Assembly: GCA_014773175.1 (NCBI GenBank) | Contig: VXCM01003391.1 | Span: 1-64,000 of the forward strand | Length of the DNA: 64,000 bases | DNA from: Lucifuga dentata | Taxonomy: Eukaryota > Chordata > Actinopteri > Ophidiiformes > Bythitidae | Direction of reading: 5' to 3' | Shown: one piece after another, positions 13,200 through 24,957 of the stretch | How the letters are laid out: every line of letters starts with the position of its first letter | Position numbering within the stretch: position 1 is the first letter of the stretch | Notes under the pieces: generated by a model | Seen by the model: only the letters and a program-made list of their open reading frames with translations | What the model was told of the DNA's origin: nothing | The model's database searches: none | Program-made: the position numbers and the translations under genes

Positions 13200-13674
13200 A
13201 CTCGTATCTGTGCCCAGTGCTGTTGCTATTTCGTTCTAGGAGTTTTGGGCCATGTGGTGATCCTTATAATCTGTCAGTGTTCTTTGTGTCATTGCTATGT
13301 TGTTCCTCTAATTTCTGTTAAGTTTCAGCTGATGTGCCTCTATCTTGTGAAATGTCTTGATACAATTTTTAATTCTTTGTTCCCTCAATGATTACAAGCG
13401 GTCCAGGCCTTGAGGCAGCAAAGCAGCTCCAAAACATGATGCTCATCTACCATGATTGAGAGATGGGATTAGGCTTTGGACAAACAGTTCAAGTTGTCTT
13501 ATCTGACTACAAAACATTGACAAGAATAAATACAATTTTTTGGTTTAAGACTTTCTCAGGCATTGTGTTTCTCTATTATTGTGACTTGAATAAAGATTAG
13601 ACTATACGAGATGAGTAATTAATGCAGCAATGTGTCTAAAATCTAAAGGGATCTCAAACTTTTTCTTGTCATGG
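13200..13674 (-). pseudogene. Tc1-like transposase fossil with one terminal repeat
   Basis: Read on the minus strand, 13,443 down to about 13,385 gives SIMFWSCFAASRPGPLVI followed by IEG. This matches the Tc1 transposase stretch around 'SIMVWGCFAASGPGRL'. Further along come YQDIS (13,362-13,348), NDTKNT (13,293-13,276), which matches the 'NDPKHT' region holding the second catalytic Asp, and TWPKTP (13,256-13,239). Stops and frameshifts break the frame, so no active DDE enzyme could be made. On the plus strand, 13,570-13,674 shows the end blocks also seen at 4889-4995 and finishes in CTTTTTCTTGTCATGG, the outer end of the element. The opposite end was not found. The family assignment rests on remembered motifs. 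Confidence 0.75.
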
Positions 13675-14316
13675 TAGGTGGCAATGCAACGTCTTTCAAG
13701 CTCATATTTACCTTTACCTTTCTTGTAGGTATAAGCAGCCTGTGTATGGCACAGTATTAGGACAAATAACAATAAATTCACAAGTGTTACTTCTTTCTCA
13801 TCTATCAGATTACCCCTCATCCTCATAATGTACAAATCAATACTTTCAACCCTGGAACCAATCTGTTTCTGGCAGTCATATCAAATTTCAATCATTTCTT
13901 GTATGAGTTATCAGTGTCTTTTGTCAATCTGTATCTAGCATATTTTCTCTGTTAGAGGCAACTGACAACCTCAGCCTAAGGGCAGCCTACTTGTAATGAG
14001 CACATATTAAATACTGATTAAATTGTAGCATAGCCCTGGGAGAAAAGAAGAGAAAGTGAGAGGAGGTAAGAGAAGGGTGAGACAGTTCATAAATAGAAGA
14101 ACGAGGCTCAGACGAGAAAGTTTCAGCATGTCTCTGTGGAAACATGTCAATCATTTGAACTGTGCTTAAGCACATGTTAAATACAGAACAGAGGGGTTCG
14201 GTCTTTGCCCTTGCCTGTGTCGATGACAGTTGGCAACCTGTCATGGACTTTTATCAACTTCTGACAGGTGCTACACTATTAGTATCCTCTCATCTCAGCC
14301 TCATTCACACCCTCAC

Positions 14317-14356
<40 letters not shown>

Positions 14357-15896
14357 ATCTCCCCACTCAACTTTCTTCCTCTGCCAGCAGAACCACATAT
14401 GCCAGCCTCCATCACTTAAGTCTACCTTCATCACCGTGATGAGACAAAGATAAAGAAAGAGGGAGACAGTTGAGAGAGCTACAGAGAGGATAGTCAGAGG
14501 TAAAGAAGGAAAAAGAGAGAGAGAGGCATACAGAAAGAGAAAAAGAGAGATGCACATAGGGCTGTGATGAAACCACATACGGAGCTGTGTTAACACAAAC
14601 ATGCGGTGGTATTTCATTAGGTCACATTTTCAACTCTCAGATTTAAACAGTACGTCTTGGGTTTACCCTACATCTGTTGTCTTAGTCCTCTATTGTGTAA
14701 ATATCTTGCGATGTGTCGGCACCAATCAACCAAGTCCAATTAACTCTTCAAACTACCCAAAAAATTATCACACATCTTTCTGAAATTAAAATGTATCATG
14801 ATTTACAAAATACCTCTTCTAAGCAACAGCATGAACAAATATTCTTATCTTATTGCTTGCTCATTACTTGCGTTGTTTATCTTTCAGGTCTATCGACCTG
14901 TCTGTCTGTCTTTCTGTCTGTGACAATACTACTTTTACGTGTTTTAGCTTTATGGCAATTTTGGCAGTTTTCAAGGATGCCAGTAACTCTGGAGGACACA
15001 GAACAATTTGAACTTCCACATCTTTCTGATTCATGCTCTCTGTCAAGTTGGACGCCAGTCCTTTCCCATTGAAAAGCACAGGTTGTACCAGCCTCTTTTC
15101 CCAGGGGCAGGGCTGCATGGAGCAGTGAATAGTGATGCAGGTGAGAGACTATGAGGAGAAGAAAGGTTAATTGGTTTTGTTGACCATCTGTCTGTGAAGG
15201 AGGGGGCAGGTGGGGATGGCACACCTAAGGTTGAACAGTATGGACTAGGATTTATAGTTGCTGATTGGCAGTGACCAGTGTAGTCACCTGTCCTATTGTA
15301 TTAATAGAGCAAGTTCATTTCAGATTAATTCATTTCTCTCTTTTATTGCCTCTGTCCTTCCTTTGTATGTGTCCTTTCACAATTTTTCTAGCAGCCTCTT
15401 TCATCCACCTCATCAGCTCCCTGTGTACCTTATAAAGGATGACTGGCTGACAAAGTATCTTTCCGTCTTTCTCTCCTTTCATCTCGCTGTCTTCAGCTCT
15501 CAACAAGGTGAATGAGCCACAGATATCCAGCTGAGAGGAATGGAGAAGTAGCTGAGCAATGCATTCGATCAGTCTACCAGCAAAGCTGGGTTAATTCTCA
15601 CTGCAGCTAGTTGTACCTGCAAAAACCAGAGTCTCTGTCTGCATTGCTGAGCCAAAAGTGGGTGTTTTCATCAAATACCAAAGCCCACTCACTGAGACAC
15701 TGACAGTCATCACCTAACTGCCCATACTCTTTATGTGGTAGGTATGGTGGGACATGATCAAGTCGCTTCAGTCTGATAACTTCAAGTAATTCGTTGCAAG
15801 CAAGTTGAGATAATACACCCTTTTAGGTAGCAGACTCTTCATCATAAATTGCATGCTGATTGCAGGATAAAATTTTCATGGGCTATAGTTCTTAAG
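13675..15896. other. Unannotated non-coding sequence
   Basis: No gene seen. It contains a GT microsatellite (14,321-14,355), a purine-rich patch near 14,450-14,560 and CTGT-rich sequence near 14,900. Confidence 0.45.
14321..14355 (+). repeat. (GT)n microsatellite
   Basis: Uninterrupted TG repeat of about 17 units. Confidence 0.97.
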
Positions 15897-16042
15897 TTGC
15901 ATTCATTTAAAACTTGGAGCTCTGAATTTCTGACTTGAAGGAAAAGCCAAAACAAAAGCCCCCTCAAGTCAGAATTTTGACTCAGAAAGTCACGCTTTCC
16001 CATCTCCGAGTTCAGTATTGATGTCATTTCAACATGGCCGCT
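15897..16042. mobile_element. Possible MITE fragment with inverted arms
   Basis: The left part holds GAATTTCTGACTTGAAGG. The right part holds CCCTCAAGTCAGAATTTTGA, which is close to its reverse complement. The content (CTTGGAGCTCTGAATTTC, CTCCGAGTTC, TCAACATGGCCG) resembles the fish 'ACTCGGAAATTCCGAC' type of MITE, and TCAACATGG also occurs in the element at 30,210-30,775. The ends and any target duplication were not found. Confidence 0.35.
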
Positions 16043-18715
16043 CACACCATGAACAGTATCATTTCTCTATAAAGCACAAAAAAAAAAAAAAAAAAANAAA
16101 AAAAAAAAAAAAAAATGAAAAAAAAACATACCTTTGAGCCTTTCATGCTCTTTGATGTTCAAACAAAGCAAAAGTTTTGATGGAGGCATCCATGTTGTTT
16201 CCCACTTTGTCGAGCTCAAACGTGTGGTGGTCGTAAATGATGCAATTTGGAGTTATGGGCTTCCCAGTCCAAAAATACAACAAAATCTGCTATAGTGAAT
16301 CATGGCTGTGCAGATGTACTGTAAACCTCAGCAGGAATGCCTGGTTCCTTGACCTTCACAGTTGGTGGCTGTATTGCAAAGACTATTTTACACCTGAGAG
16401 AGTGAAGTAAGGAGCTGGTTGATAGCCTACATGTCCTGTGTTGTAGTGAAAAAATTGCCTGGCTTTGAGATGAAGCACATGCTTTTCCAAGTAAAATCTT
16501 CCTTGGGGTTGGGAAAGTTGAATTAATTTCAACTTTTTCAGCCTTCATGCCACAATCACTGCTGAATCAACTTCTTCTTTCTCCTGTGCTGCCTTCACTG
16601 GCTGTGCTGTCTCCCCAGGTGTATTTGCCCAATAAATCTGCTTCTCATGGAAAGTAAATTGCAACTTGACAATCCATCTAAAAGTACCTTTAGGTTTCGT
16701 GATGTCTCTTGCTCATGTCAGATAACTTTTGTTGTGCAAAGAGTGCTATGGGAAGTCGAAAGGAAAAACATTTAAAGTTTGTCTCACCCAAGGGCTCTCT
16801 ACAAGAAGCATCTGCCCAGCCATAATATTAAATAGCTTGAAAACATTCCATTTGTCTGCCAGTTTGCCAGTTTTTCCTAATATTACATCCCCTTAGGCAA
16901 ATCAAACTCCAGATTAGAAGTAAAGTATGAAATACTGAGCAAAACAGCTACATCCAGTCACTGAATTCTGTTTGAATACATGTAAATCAGCTTGATGACT
17001 GACTTACAGAAGTGCATAAAATGAAGAGTGCTCTGATAAAAAGAGAAAGAAAAGTATGCATTTTTTTTCCAGACATTAAATTACATAAAACGTCCTGCGT
17101 TGTTTTTACAGAATGATGTTTAGCTTGTTTCTCTGGAATTTCTCTGGGAATTGTCACTTTTGTTGCATTTACCTCTTGGTTTAATTTAATTTCAAACAGA
17201 AATACATATGAAACTTTTCAAATAAGCAAAGAAAAGAAGCAAAGAAATAAGTCAAATAAATCAACAAAAGCCATGTGATAACACTCGCTCTTAATTGATC
17301 ACAAATGGGCTTCGGTATTCCTATTATTCTGTTTTGTTTTGTTTTTCTAGGAAGGTGATGAAATATTTATTTAGCATATTCTTGAGGATAATTAAGCATT
17401 CAGTGCCCCATAACAGATTAAAAGTTCAAAATAACAACAGCAGCCCAATAGTCTAATAGCCCAATAATAACATTAATATGAAAAGCTGAATATGTATTTG
17501 AGGGGACTATACATTAGCACAAATGGTGGTTCATGAATCATTAGGCACAAGAAGAAAGTATCCACATGTTCAGTCCAAACAGCCTCATATAGGGATCATC
17601 TTTTAAATACTCCACTTAGGTAACTCCAGCAGATGATAATTTTGGGGATTACATTGTTCCTTACTGTGCTGTAATTAGCATTATCTGTGGTGGTTCATGC
17701 AATATCTATTGTTTTGTTGCGAATACTAATTATTATTTCATGAGACATTTCAGACACTGAAAAATGCCACAGGGAAATTTCTGTAGTCACAAACTGTCAA
17801 AAGTGACGTACATCAAAATCTGTCATTGTGGTGTTCTCCGCAGCATGGGTAAACATTAACATATACATTTTGACATAATGTTAGTGTTCAACATCGTTTC
17901 CTTAAAGAAAAAACTGCAAACTTATTAGTAATACCTAGCAGGTACTCTAAACGAATACAAGAGATCATCAGAATTGACTTAGCTAATTAAGTAGGTTAGT
18001 GAGTTAACTGGTTAGGCATAAAATATTAAAATCATCTGCAATTATGACCTGTAAAGTTTTTCTGTTTTTGTTGATGCATCAGGACTGTGGCCTTGTTATG
18101 GCTGCAATAATGCACAGTGGTGCTTCATGCCTGCTGGTCTCTTTATCCAACCCATTCAAACACTTACTAACATTTAGCCCCAGCTGTTTCTGTCCCTGTC
18201 CACCCTGTGCTGCCTCCTGCTGGTTTGGAAAAATAGCCTAGCTGGCACATACTGAGCTCAGCGTGGAATAATACAGAGTGGAACAGACAGCAGAGTCCCA
18301 CAGGGTTATGCTAGCTTTGCAAAAAAGATTAATTATGAGCCTGCTGGGACATTGTTATAAAAGTGTCTAATTTTTCCATAAGGTTTTTCATGTGATATGC
18401 TTTATCATCATTTCTTACACAGAAGTGGCATTTTTGAATGTAAAATCATTAAAAAATAATAATAATAAGGTCATACTTTGTTTGGACAGTGTAATGACCA
18501 TCATCCTACTATCCAGTAATATGATGCAGCAGTGTCAAAACAGATCTTGTTTGGGGGTTACAGTAAATCTTAACAGACTTGGGGTTAGTCTGCCCTACAT
18601 ATTTATTCTGGAAAAGTTTTCTTTGATCTTGTCTTCAAATTACACAGATAATTAAGAGGCCGTGGCCTTACTGGGTGGATATTTCTACCTTCAATCTAAA
18701 AACAAATCATATCAT
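16043..18715. other. Unannotated non-coding sequence with a poly-A join
   Basis: A run of A with one N at 16,097 is a probable contig join. The rest is AT-rich with no recognisable gene or element. Confidence 0.45.
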
Positions 18716-18860
18716 ATCCATCCATCCATCCATTCAGCCACTGACTTTATCCACTTTTCCTGTGCAGGGTCACTGGGGGATGCGGAGCCTACTGCAGTTG
18801 TCATGGAGCGAGAAGCAGAGTACACCTTGACCAGTTGCCAGTCTATCACAGAGCTAACAA
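18716..18860 (-). mobile_element. (ATCC)n-tailed retroposon 3' end
   Basis: An ATCC repeat is followed by GCCACTGACTTTATCCACTT, CAGGGTCACTGGGGGATGC, GGAGCCTACTGCAG, GAAGCAGAGTACACC and GCCAGTCTATCACAGAGCTA. This order matches a very common fish repeat. The simple-sequence tail sits at the left, so the element points to the minus strand. An RTE/Expander-type LINE origin is my recollection and not proven here. No coding sequence is present. Confidence 0.65.
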
Positions 18861-18870
18861 TTTAAATTAA

Positions 18871-19530
18871 AGGACCATACTGGTCACTTTGCATGTTTGA
18901 ACCTAATATATTCAAGTTTCATACATGTAACATTACTGACAACCATTTCCCAAAGCATACTACTGGAATGGTTAATTAAAAAATTTTTTTTCCTATCTTC
19001 CAGACCGCCATTGGTTTCAGTTCATACTGATATGCTATTAAAATCAGCTTGTTGATACCTGAAACATTTTTGGGATACAGTAGGTAATCCATCATCACGA
19101 ACAAAAGACATATGTTCAGATTTTTTTCCGAAGTTACATAATTTTAGCGTTTAAACGCAATAAAAAGCAGGGAGTGATCTGAAAATGTTTCCTAGTGGTG
19201 CATGTCTCCACCAGGGAATATAGCCCCTAAAGAAGACTTGCACTGATCGAAAAATTTAAACAACTGTGACTTCATAAGGCTGCATAACTATTAGCAGGTG
19301 AAACATTGATTTTTANAAAATTTAAACAACTGTGACTTCATAAGGCTGCATAACTATTAGCAGGTGAAACATTGATTTTTAAGGTGGGTGCATCGTTGAA
19401 TATTTGATCTTGACAGATTAAGAGATTTTGCATAAAATGCGGTTTTATGCTTTGGGAAATGGTTGTCACTAACGTAACTTGTATGAAAATTGAATATATT
19501 AGGTTCAAACATGCAAAATGGCTGGCATGA
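18871..19530. mobile_element. Non-autonomous DNA element with long inverted arms
   Basis: The left arm (about 18,875-18,965) reads CCATACTGGTCACTTTGCAT, then GTTTGAACCTAATATATTCA, and later GACAACCATTTCCCAAAGCA. The right arm (about 19,450-19,530), reverse complemented, reads the same with scattered substitutions over about 80 bp. The interior (about 480 bp) has no open frame of interest. A perfect 65-bp direct duplication around the N at 19,316 (19,251-19,315 and 19,317-19,381) is an assembly artefact, so the true length is about 595 bp. No target duplication could be fixed, so the superfamily is open. Confidence 0.7.
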
Positions 19531-20034
19531 ATGAGTTAGTGCTGCTTTATGAAAGCAGTGTTGTGTCATTCTGTTTCTACATATTTATTTTCAGGGTACT
19601 CCAGAGAAAAATGTCTAATGATAACTGTCTAACCAGCATTAGCCACCTTTTTTCCCATTATCCCAGTGTGCATTCATATAAGAAGCAATCAAAATTGCCC
19701 TCAGATGTGGAAAGCCAGCACAATGAAAGTAAGTAAATAGGTCAAGTACACTTCCTGTTTATCAGTATTGCACTATCCAAATAAACCGTCACCCACAACC
19801 TATACAATATTTGATTTTAATCACATTTAGTCATTTAGGTAGCAGCTATGGCATTTGTGTGCTAGTGCCATTTTAAAGCACAGTTTGTTGTAATCAGTTA
19901 ATGTATGTGTTAGCAAAATAATATTTTGGAGAATGCTTTATGGCTCATTGATGTGTAGTCTTCCTATACACATGAAGGGAAGAACATGGTCGAAAGCCAA
20001 ATAGTTAGTCCCTACAAGTCATGAGCCCCCCCCC
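19531..20034. other. Unannotated non-coding sequence
   Basis: AT-rich, ending in a C run at the gap. No feature seen. Confidence 0.45.
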
Positions 20035-20252
20035 NNNNNNNNNNNNNNNNNNNNNNNNNNNNNNNNNNNNNNNNNNNNNNNNNNNNNNNNNNNNNNNNNN
20101 NNNNNNNNNNNNNNNNNNNNNNNNNNNNNNNNNNNNNNNNNNNNNNNNNNNNNNNNNNNNNNNNNNNNNNNNNNNNNNNNNNNNNNNNNNNNNNNNNNNN
20201 NNNNNNNNNNNNNNNNNNNNNNNNNNNNNNNNNNNNNNNNNNNNNNNNNNNN
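20035..20252. other. Assembly gap, 218 N
   Basis: The run of N is flanked by C-rich sequence on both sides (CCCCCCCCC left, CACCCCCCCACCC right). A hard-to-sequence C/G-rich repeat probably caused the gap. Open frames drawn across it are meaningless. Confidence 0.98.
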
Positions 20253-22123
20253 CACCCCCCCACCCATACATGTTGTACCAGTGACAGAAAAAGTAACATT
20301 GTGGTCAGGAACATTCTTTCCAGTAAAGCCTAATTATTTCACTGAATCACAAAACTCAAACAGCTAATCAGACCATTTCATGCAGCCTTGACCAACTTTC
20401 TGACACTTAGCTATTTCTCAAACTCAGCAGTAGGCTATGAGCATATATCGTAGTTTTACTATCTCCGCCTTCCTTATGAATAAAAGTGTAGATGCGTGGA
20501 ACTGTCAAGTTGTATGAAAATGAAATATTTATTCAGCATTCAATTATTCCTGTAAATGATTTCATTTACCCACCAGGAAATTGAGATGTACAATGTTTAA
20601 ACAGCTTTTCCCCTAAAGAACATTAAAGCACAGCAGTTACTACAAATATTAATCACTCACTCTCAATTTGTATATTAATATTTGAGTAATTTTGAGTGTT
20701 TACAGCCTTAAAGTTGTGATTAACTTAGAGAAAGAAAGAAAGGCAAGAAGAATCCACAAGGACACTGCCTACAACATTTCAGGAAAACACTCAGATTTAA
20801 AAGCTGTTTATTATCAGCTGCATTATTTATTTGTATAAAATATTTACATTTCAATCACAAGCATGCACCTTGCTGGCTAGCTGCTGAGAGGGTCAAACAG
20901 TCAATGCAATGAATGCATGCACAGCCTGAAGGCAAAAATAAATTGATGCTGATTAATGAAAGAAAACTGTCTGATAAATGTCTTTTCCATTTAAAGTATA
21001 TTAGAATTGCATTGTTAGACTTTATAGGGGTAATTAGCAAAGGACAAAAGAGTCATATCTTAGAAATGGAACAGACAGGAGTGATATTGAGTAGAGATAT
21101 TAATGAAGAGTCAATAAGAAGTGGATTATTGCAAATTACTGGCATAATTATAGCAATCACAAACTCCATTTTAATGTTTAATCATTATGTGACCATTCAG
21201 AGAGGTCTTGACTGATTAATGGTGTACTATGAACTTTTACTAATCAGAAATCTAGTGTTTCTTCACCACTTTTTGTCCATTTTCACAGACATAAACAGAT
21301 AAGGACCAGCTTAATATTGGTGACTGTGTCAAGTCCACTGCAGTATTCATTTTTCAGTGTTTATTTTGATAAACAAACAACACTTAAACCTGAGCTGGAA
21401 CAATATCAAATCCGGTCTGATTAAGACTGAGCTGAAATTTATCCTTCTTGTATGCTGCAATAAATCATGGACCAGCCAAGAAATAATTTGTGGGTAATGT
21501 AGGAGAAACAATTCGGCACCACACAGTATTGATCCTGTTATGGTGAAAAATGGAAATCTGATTGTAACCCTAATTTCAGAACCCAAAATGATTCAATGTA
21601 AATTCCCTTTCTTGAGTTAAATTAATTGGAACTTGATAGAGACTCTTATCACAGATTAAGATAATCAATTTAATGCAATTTACGTCACAGGCACTGGGAA
21701 AGGTTAATAACTGCAATCTGCTATTGACTGTCAGGAAGTAAATACAGTATGCAAACCTGCTGCATCCTTTGCCTGAGTCACTTTATAACTACTGATTTAC
21801 ACATGAACTGACTGAACAAAGAGCTGTGAATACCAAAGACTCCCACTAAATCATAAATAAGTCTCTCACGGATCACGACTGATATCTCCTAATCATACAA
21901 TGACAAAGCTCTCTCAAGATTACAACGTAATTAAATCATACTTTGACTAAATTAAAGTCTGATGTGTGGATGAGTCATGATCTCACCCTTTGACTAAAGT
22001 CAGCCCACATTCGGCTGTGCTGTCTCTCATAAATGCAGCTCTATTGGGGCAGCAGGCTGATCTTGGAAAAACTATTTGCTATATAAAGATAAAAAGCTAA
22101 TGAAGTCCTGGGCTGTTATGACA
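20253..22123. other. Unannotated non-coding sequence, possible regulatory DNA
   Basis: Unique-looking AT-rich sequence. Between 20,940 and 21,230 there are several TAATTA-, ATTAAT- and TTAATG-type homeodomain core words and no repeat signature. Nothing coding is recognised. Confidence 0.4.
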
Positions 22124-22684
22124 GATAAGATAGATACATTTCTTTATTTTCACCATACCAGTAAAATAAAATTGCTTTAGCAGCTGTCCATATTAGATGC
22201 ATAGAAGAACTGTTTAAGAGTGTAACAGGTCTTGAGTGGGGGAAAAAACTGTTTCTCAGTCTGTAGGTGTGCGTGCGTGCGAGCCTAAAAACATTTCCCT
22301 GAGGGTACGGGTACAAACAGATGATGGCTGGGGTTTGTTGGGTCTCTGGAGATGCTAAGTGCTCTTTGAGAGTAGCGGCTGTGGTAAATGCTCTCTAGGT
22401 TGGGGAGCTGTGACCCTAGGATATGTTGTGCTATGATACGCTGCAGGACTTTCTGGTTTTCGGCAGTACAGCTGTGAAACTACGCTGTTATATAGTGGTT
22501 ACACCGACTCAATAGTGCAGTGGTAGAAGTTCACTAGGAGCTGTTAAGGGAAGGCTTGTCTCAGCCTCCTCAGCAAGTAAAGCCTTTTTCACCAGAATGG
22601 ACGTGCTTTATGAGGACCATTCAGTCCTCATAAAGCACAGTCCTCAGTAACGTGGACTCCCAGGCTTTGTCCCTCAATACAGAG
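22124..22684 (-). pseudogene. LINE ORF2 C-terminal end, 3' UTR and tail (L2/CR1-group or related)
   Basis: On the minus strand the translation gives, in order, FYHCTIES (near 22,530), an ISRDPTNPSHHLF stretch (near 22,345-22,307), and YRLRNSFFPHSRPVTLLNSS (near 22,265-22,206). These are the familiar last segments of a fish non-LTR retrotransposon ORF2. Stops and frameshifts break it. The element ends in GAAAATAAAGAAATG and a TATC-type repeat near 22,140-22,124. A 36-bp perfect hairpin (22,603-22,638) replaces expected coding sequence. Everything 5' of this end is missing, as in most LINE copies. The plus-strand SINE abuts its broken 5' side. Confidence 0.75.
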
Positions 22685-22913
22685 GCAGTGGTGGCCTAAA
22701 GGTTGGGCCTCATTATCCCCATTGAGGTGCCATTGAGCAAGGCACCTAATCCCCAAATGCTCAAGTGAAGATGCTCAGTGGTCAACAGAGAATCCTGTGG
22801 TTGTTGGGCAGCTTCCAGGTGTGAATGTGCATGTGTGTGAGCACGGCGTTAGTGCAAAAGAGCGTTCAATACTCAGTGAACTACCCCTAGATAAATAAAG
22901 GTTAAAAAAAAAA
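22685..22913 (+). mobile_element. tRNA-derived SINE, internally deleted head
   Basis: It begins with GCAGTGGTGGCCTAAAGGTT, an A-box-like RNA polymerase III promoter block. It continues with CCATTGAGGTGCCATTGAGC, AAGGCACCTAATCCCCAA, ATGCTCAGTGGTCAACAG and GATAAATAAAGGTT, and ends in a run of A. This is the order of a common fish SINE family. The B box (GGTTCGANTCC) expected about 30-40 bp after the A box is missing, so the tRNA part carries a deletion and the copy should not be transcribable by Pol III from its own promoter. Confidence 0.75.
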
Positions 22914-23267
22914 GGCTTATAATTATTGAAGTACATGCAACTGGCCAGTAGTCATTAGAACCTGTGATTCTGTTTGTTTTGGCAGAGGTATGATAGTTGC
23001 TGATTTTAGGCATACATAAACCAGAAAAGACAAAAAGTTTTGTCTTAGTTGTCTGCATCAAAATTTTGGCATTTGAAAAAAAGCCAAAAGTTGGCTTTTG
23101 AAGTTGGCTTTCAGAAGTTGGCTTTTGAAAAAAAGGAAACAATGCATGGAAATTTACAGCAAGATATCTCAGAAATAATTTCATGGAGAGAACTCAGGAT
23201 AATAATCAGCAGCATAATTTGCCAGTAATGCATTGAAAAGATGTCACACTTGTAACACGTTGCCACC

Positions 23268-23324
<57 letters not shown>

Positions 23325-24034
23325 TTTCCTTATGACCACTGGCGAGAAATATCTCCTTTTATATCTGCCTATTTTTGCAGTCAGATGAAAAGGAACACTT
23401 GGCAGCACTGATGATTAAATTTTAATAATCCCAACTAAATAGGAGATCGAGCTTTGAACATTTACTCTAAATGCCACATCCGACACTGGTCAGTGACTCA
23501 GGGATTTAAACACTTTTTCAAACCGTAGTATGCTGCCATTAAGCCACATATATGATTTAGATGGATAGGCCTATTAAACAGTAGCTTAATGAAGTGTCTT
23601 TTTCTATTCTTCTTACACCCAGCAATAAAATAAAATGAAGTGCCATTTCTTTTCATTATTACCATAAATTATTCATTCCATTTCTACCTTTTCATCTAGT
23701 CATATCAATGGCTGCGTCTACGTAGAGTCTAGGTCAGATTCACCTCAAGGATCCAGACTTTATTATTGTGTTTTTCATTAAGATCATTGTTGACTTGTTT
23801 CTATCAGGTTCAGCAGTGACAATGACTCATATCACTGCTGTGGAAACCACTTTATTCTGCCATCAATATCCCGTTTGAGTATGTTTTCCACTTTTTTTTT
23901 CATCTGTTTGTGTGTTTCAGCATTAGCACAAACTACGTCAGCAGTCTAATTACACAGAAAAGGGAATATGAGACAATTCTACAGCTTCATTGAATGCTAT
24001 GCTGACTTTTACTAACATGGATATGAATATAAAC
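22914..24034. other. Unannotated non-coding sequence with AC microsatellite
   Basis: It holds a short GTTGGCTTTTGAA tandem (23,086-23,128) and the AC repeat at 23,276-23,320. No gene seen. Confidence 0.45.
23265..23320 (+). repeat. (ACCC)n then (AC)n microsatellite
   Basis: Three ACCC units lead into about 22 AC units. Confidence 0.97.
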
Positions 24035-24187
24035 TAGAAATGCATTTCCTGGAGGAAATGCACCTGTGATGATTAGGCTACCACATGCTGAAGCAAGATA
24101 GACTTTCGTACTTGTGCCAAGCAAGACTTGAACCTGTGATCTCCTGGTCACAACGCAGACAGCTAAAGCTCTAGACCACCATGGAGA
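24035..24187 (-). mobile_element. tRNA-derived SINE
   Basis: On the minus strand the copy starts near 24,187. It shows TGGTCTAGAGCTTTAGCT (A box, 24,178-24,161) and, about 27 bp later, GGTTCAAGTCT (B box, 24,134-24,124). This is the spacing of an internal Pol III promoter in a tRNA-like head. The body runs on to a palindrome, TGCATTTCCT-GG-AGGAAATGCA (24,041-24,062). The acceptor stem does not pair, so this is not a working tRNA gene. Confidence 0.65.
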
Positions 24188-24957
24188 CACAGTTTGCAGT
24201 ATGTGTCTGTATGACCGATTCATCAAAATGTATTACATTACACTGGCTGACAGTACTTGGAAGAAATACTTAAAATTATAATTTAAAACCTTTAAGCATG
24301 ATTTAAACCAAATACCTGAGCGCACATGAGAAGAAATTGGTTCAACAGACTGATTTTTGGATGCTGTATGTAGCAAAAAAGTATCTACATACTGAAAAAG
24401 CTGCTGAACAGAAGCTTTTCATTGAAAAGTTACAACAGTAGCTTATGAGACACAACAGAAAGTCAAACACTGAAACTTGGGCGGTCACTGCACAGTATGA
24501 CCTTTGCAGAACCGTGTCACCATCTTTATAACCCACAAGTACTCACATAAGCACAAATACACTCATATGCAGTACACATACACATGCACTGAACATACTC
24601 ACATTACAGAGTTAGTAAAAGTAATGTCTCAATACAAACGCCTCACTTCCAAGAAGAGCCACTTGAATGAAGCAATGCTAATTTTCTTTCGTTGATATAT
24701 ATATATATATATCGTAAGGACAGTATGGTCTGATTTAGCTGTATGGGCGCTTATGTGTGTGCATTTGAGTCTATCCATACAGAACAAAGCATAAAGGGAC
24801 AGTTTGAAGACCATTCATGGATCCTTGAAATACACAATAGCTAATCTTCTATTATTTTTAGAATCTTTTTATACTTGTCATTTTGCAAGAAAAAAATATA
24901 AAGTTTTACATTACATTAAGTAACATTAAATGTGTCTTTAGCAAAATAAATACTGTA
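24188..24957. other. Unannotated non-coding sequence
   Basis: It contains a short (TA)n run at 24,694-24,712. No gene or named repeat. Confidence 0.45.

Noticed and set aside
20005..20314. Open frames of 82-100 codons on both strands near 20 kb
   Set aside because: They are made almost wholly of N from the 218-base gap.
24110..24190. Functional tRNA gene on the minus strand
   Set aside because: A and B boxes are present, but there is no paired acceptor arm, and a SINE-like body follows.
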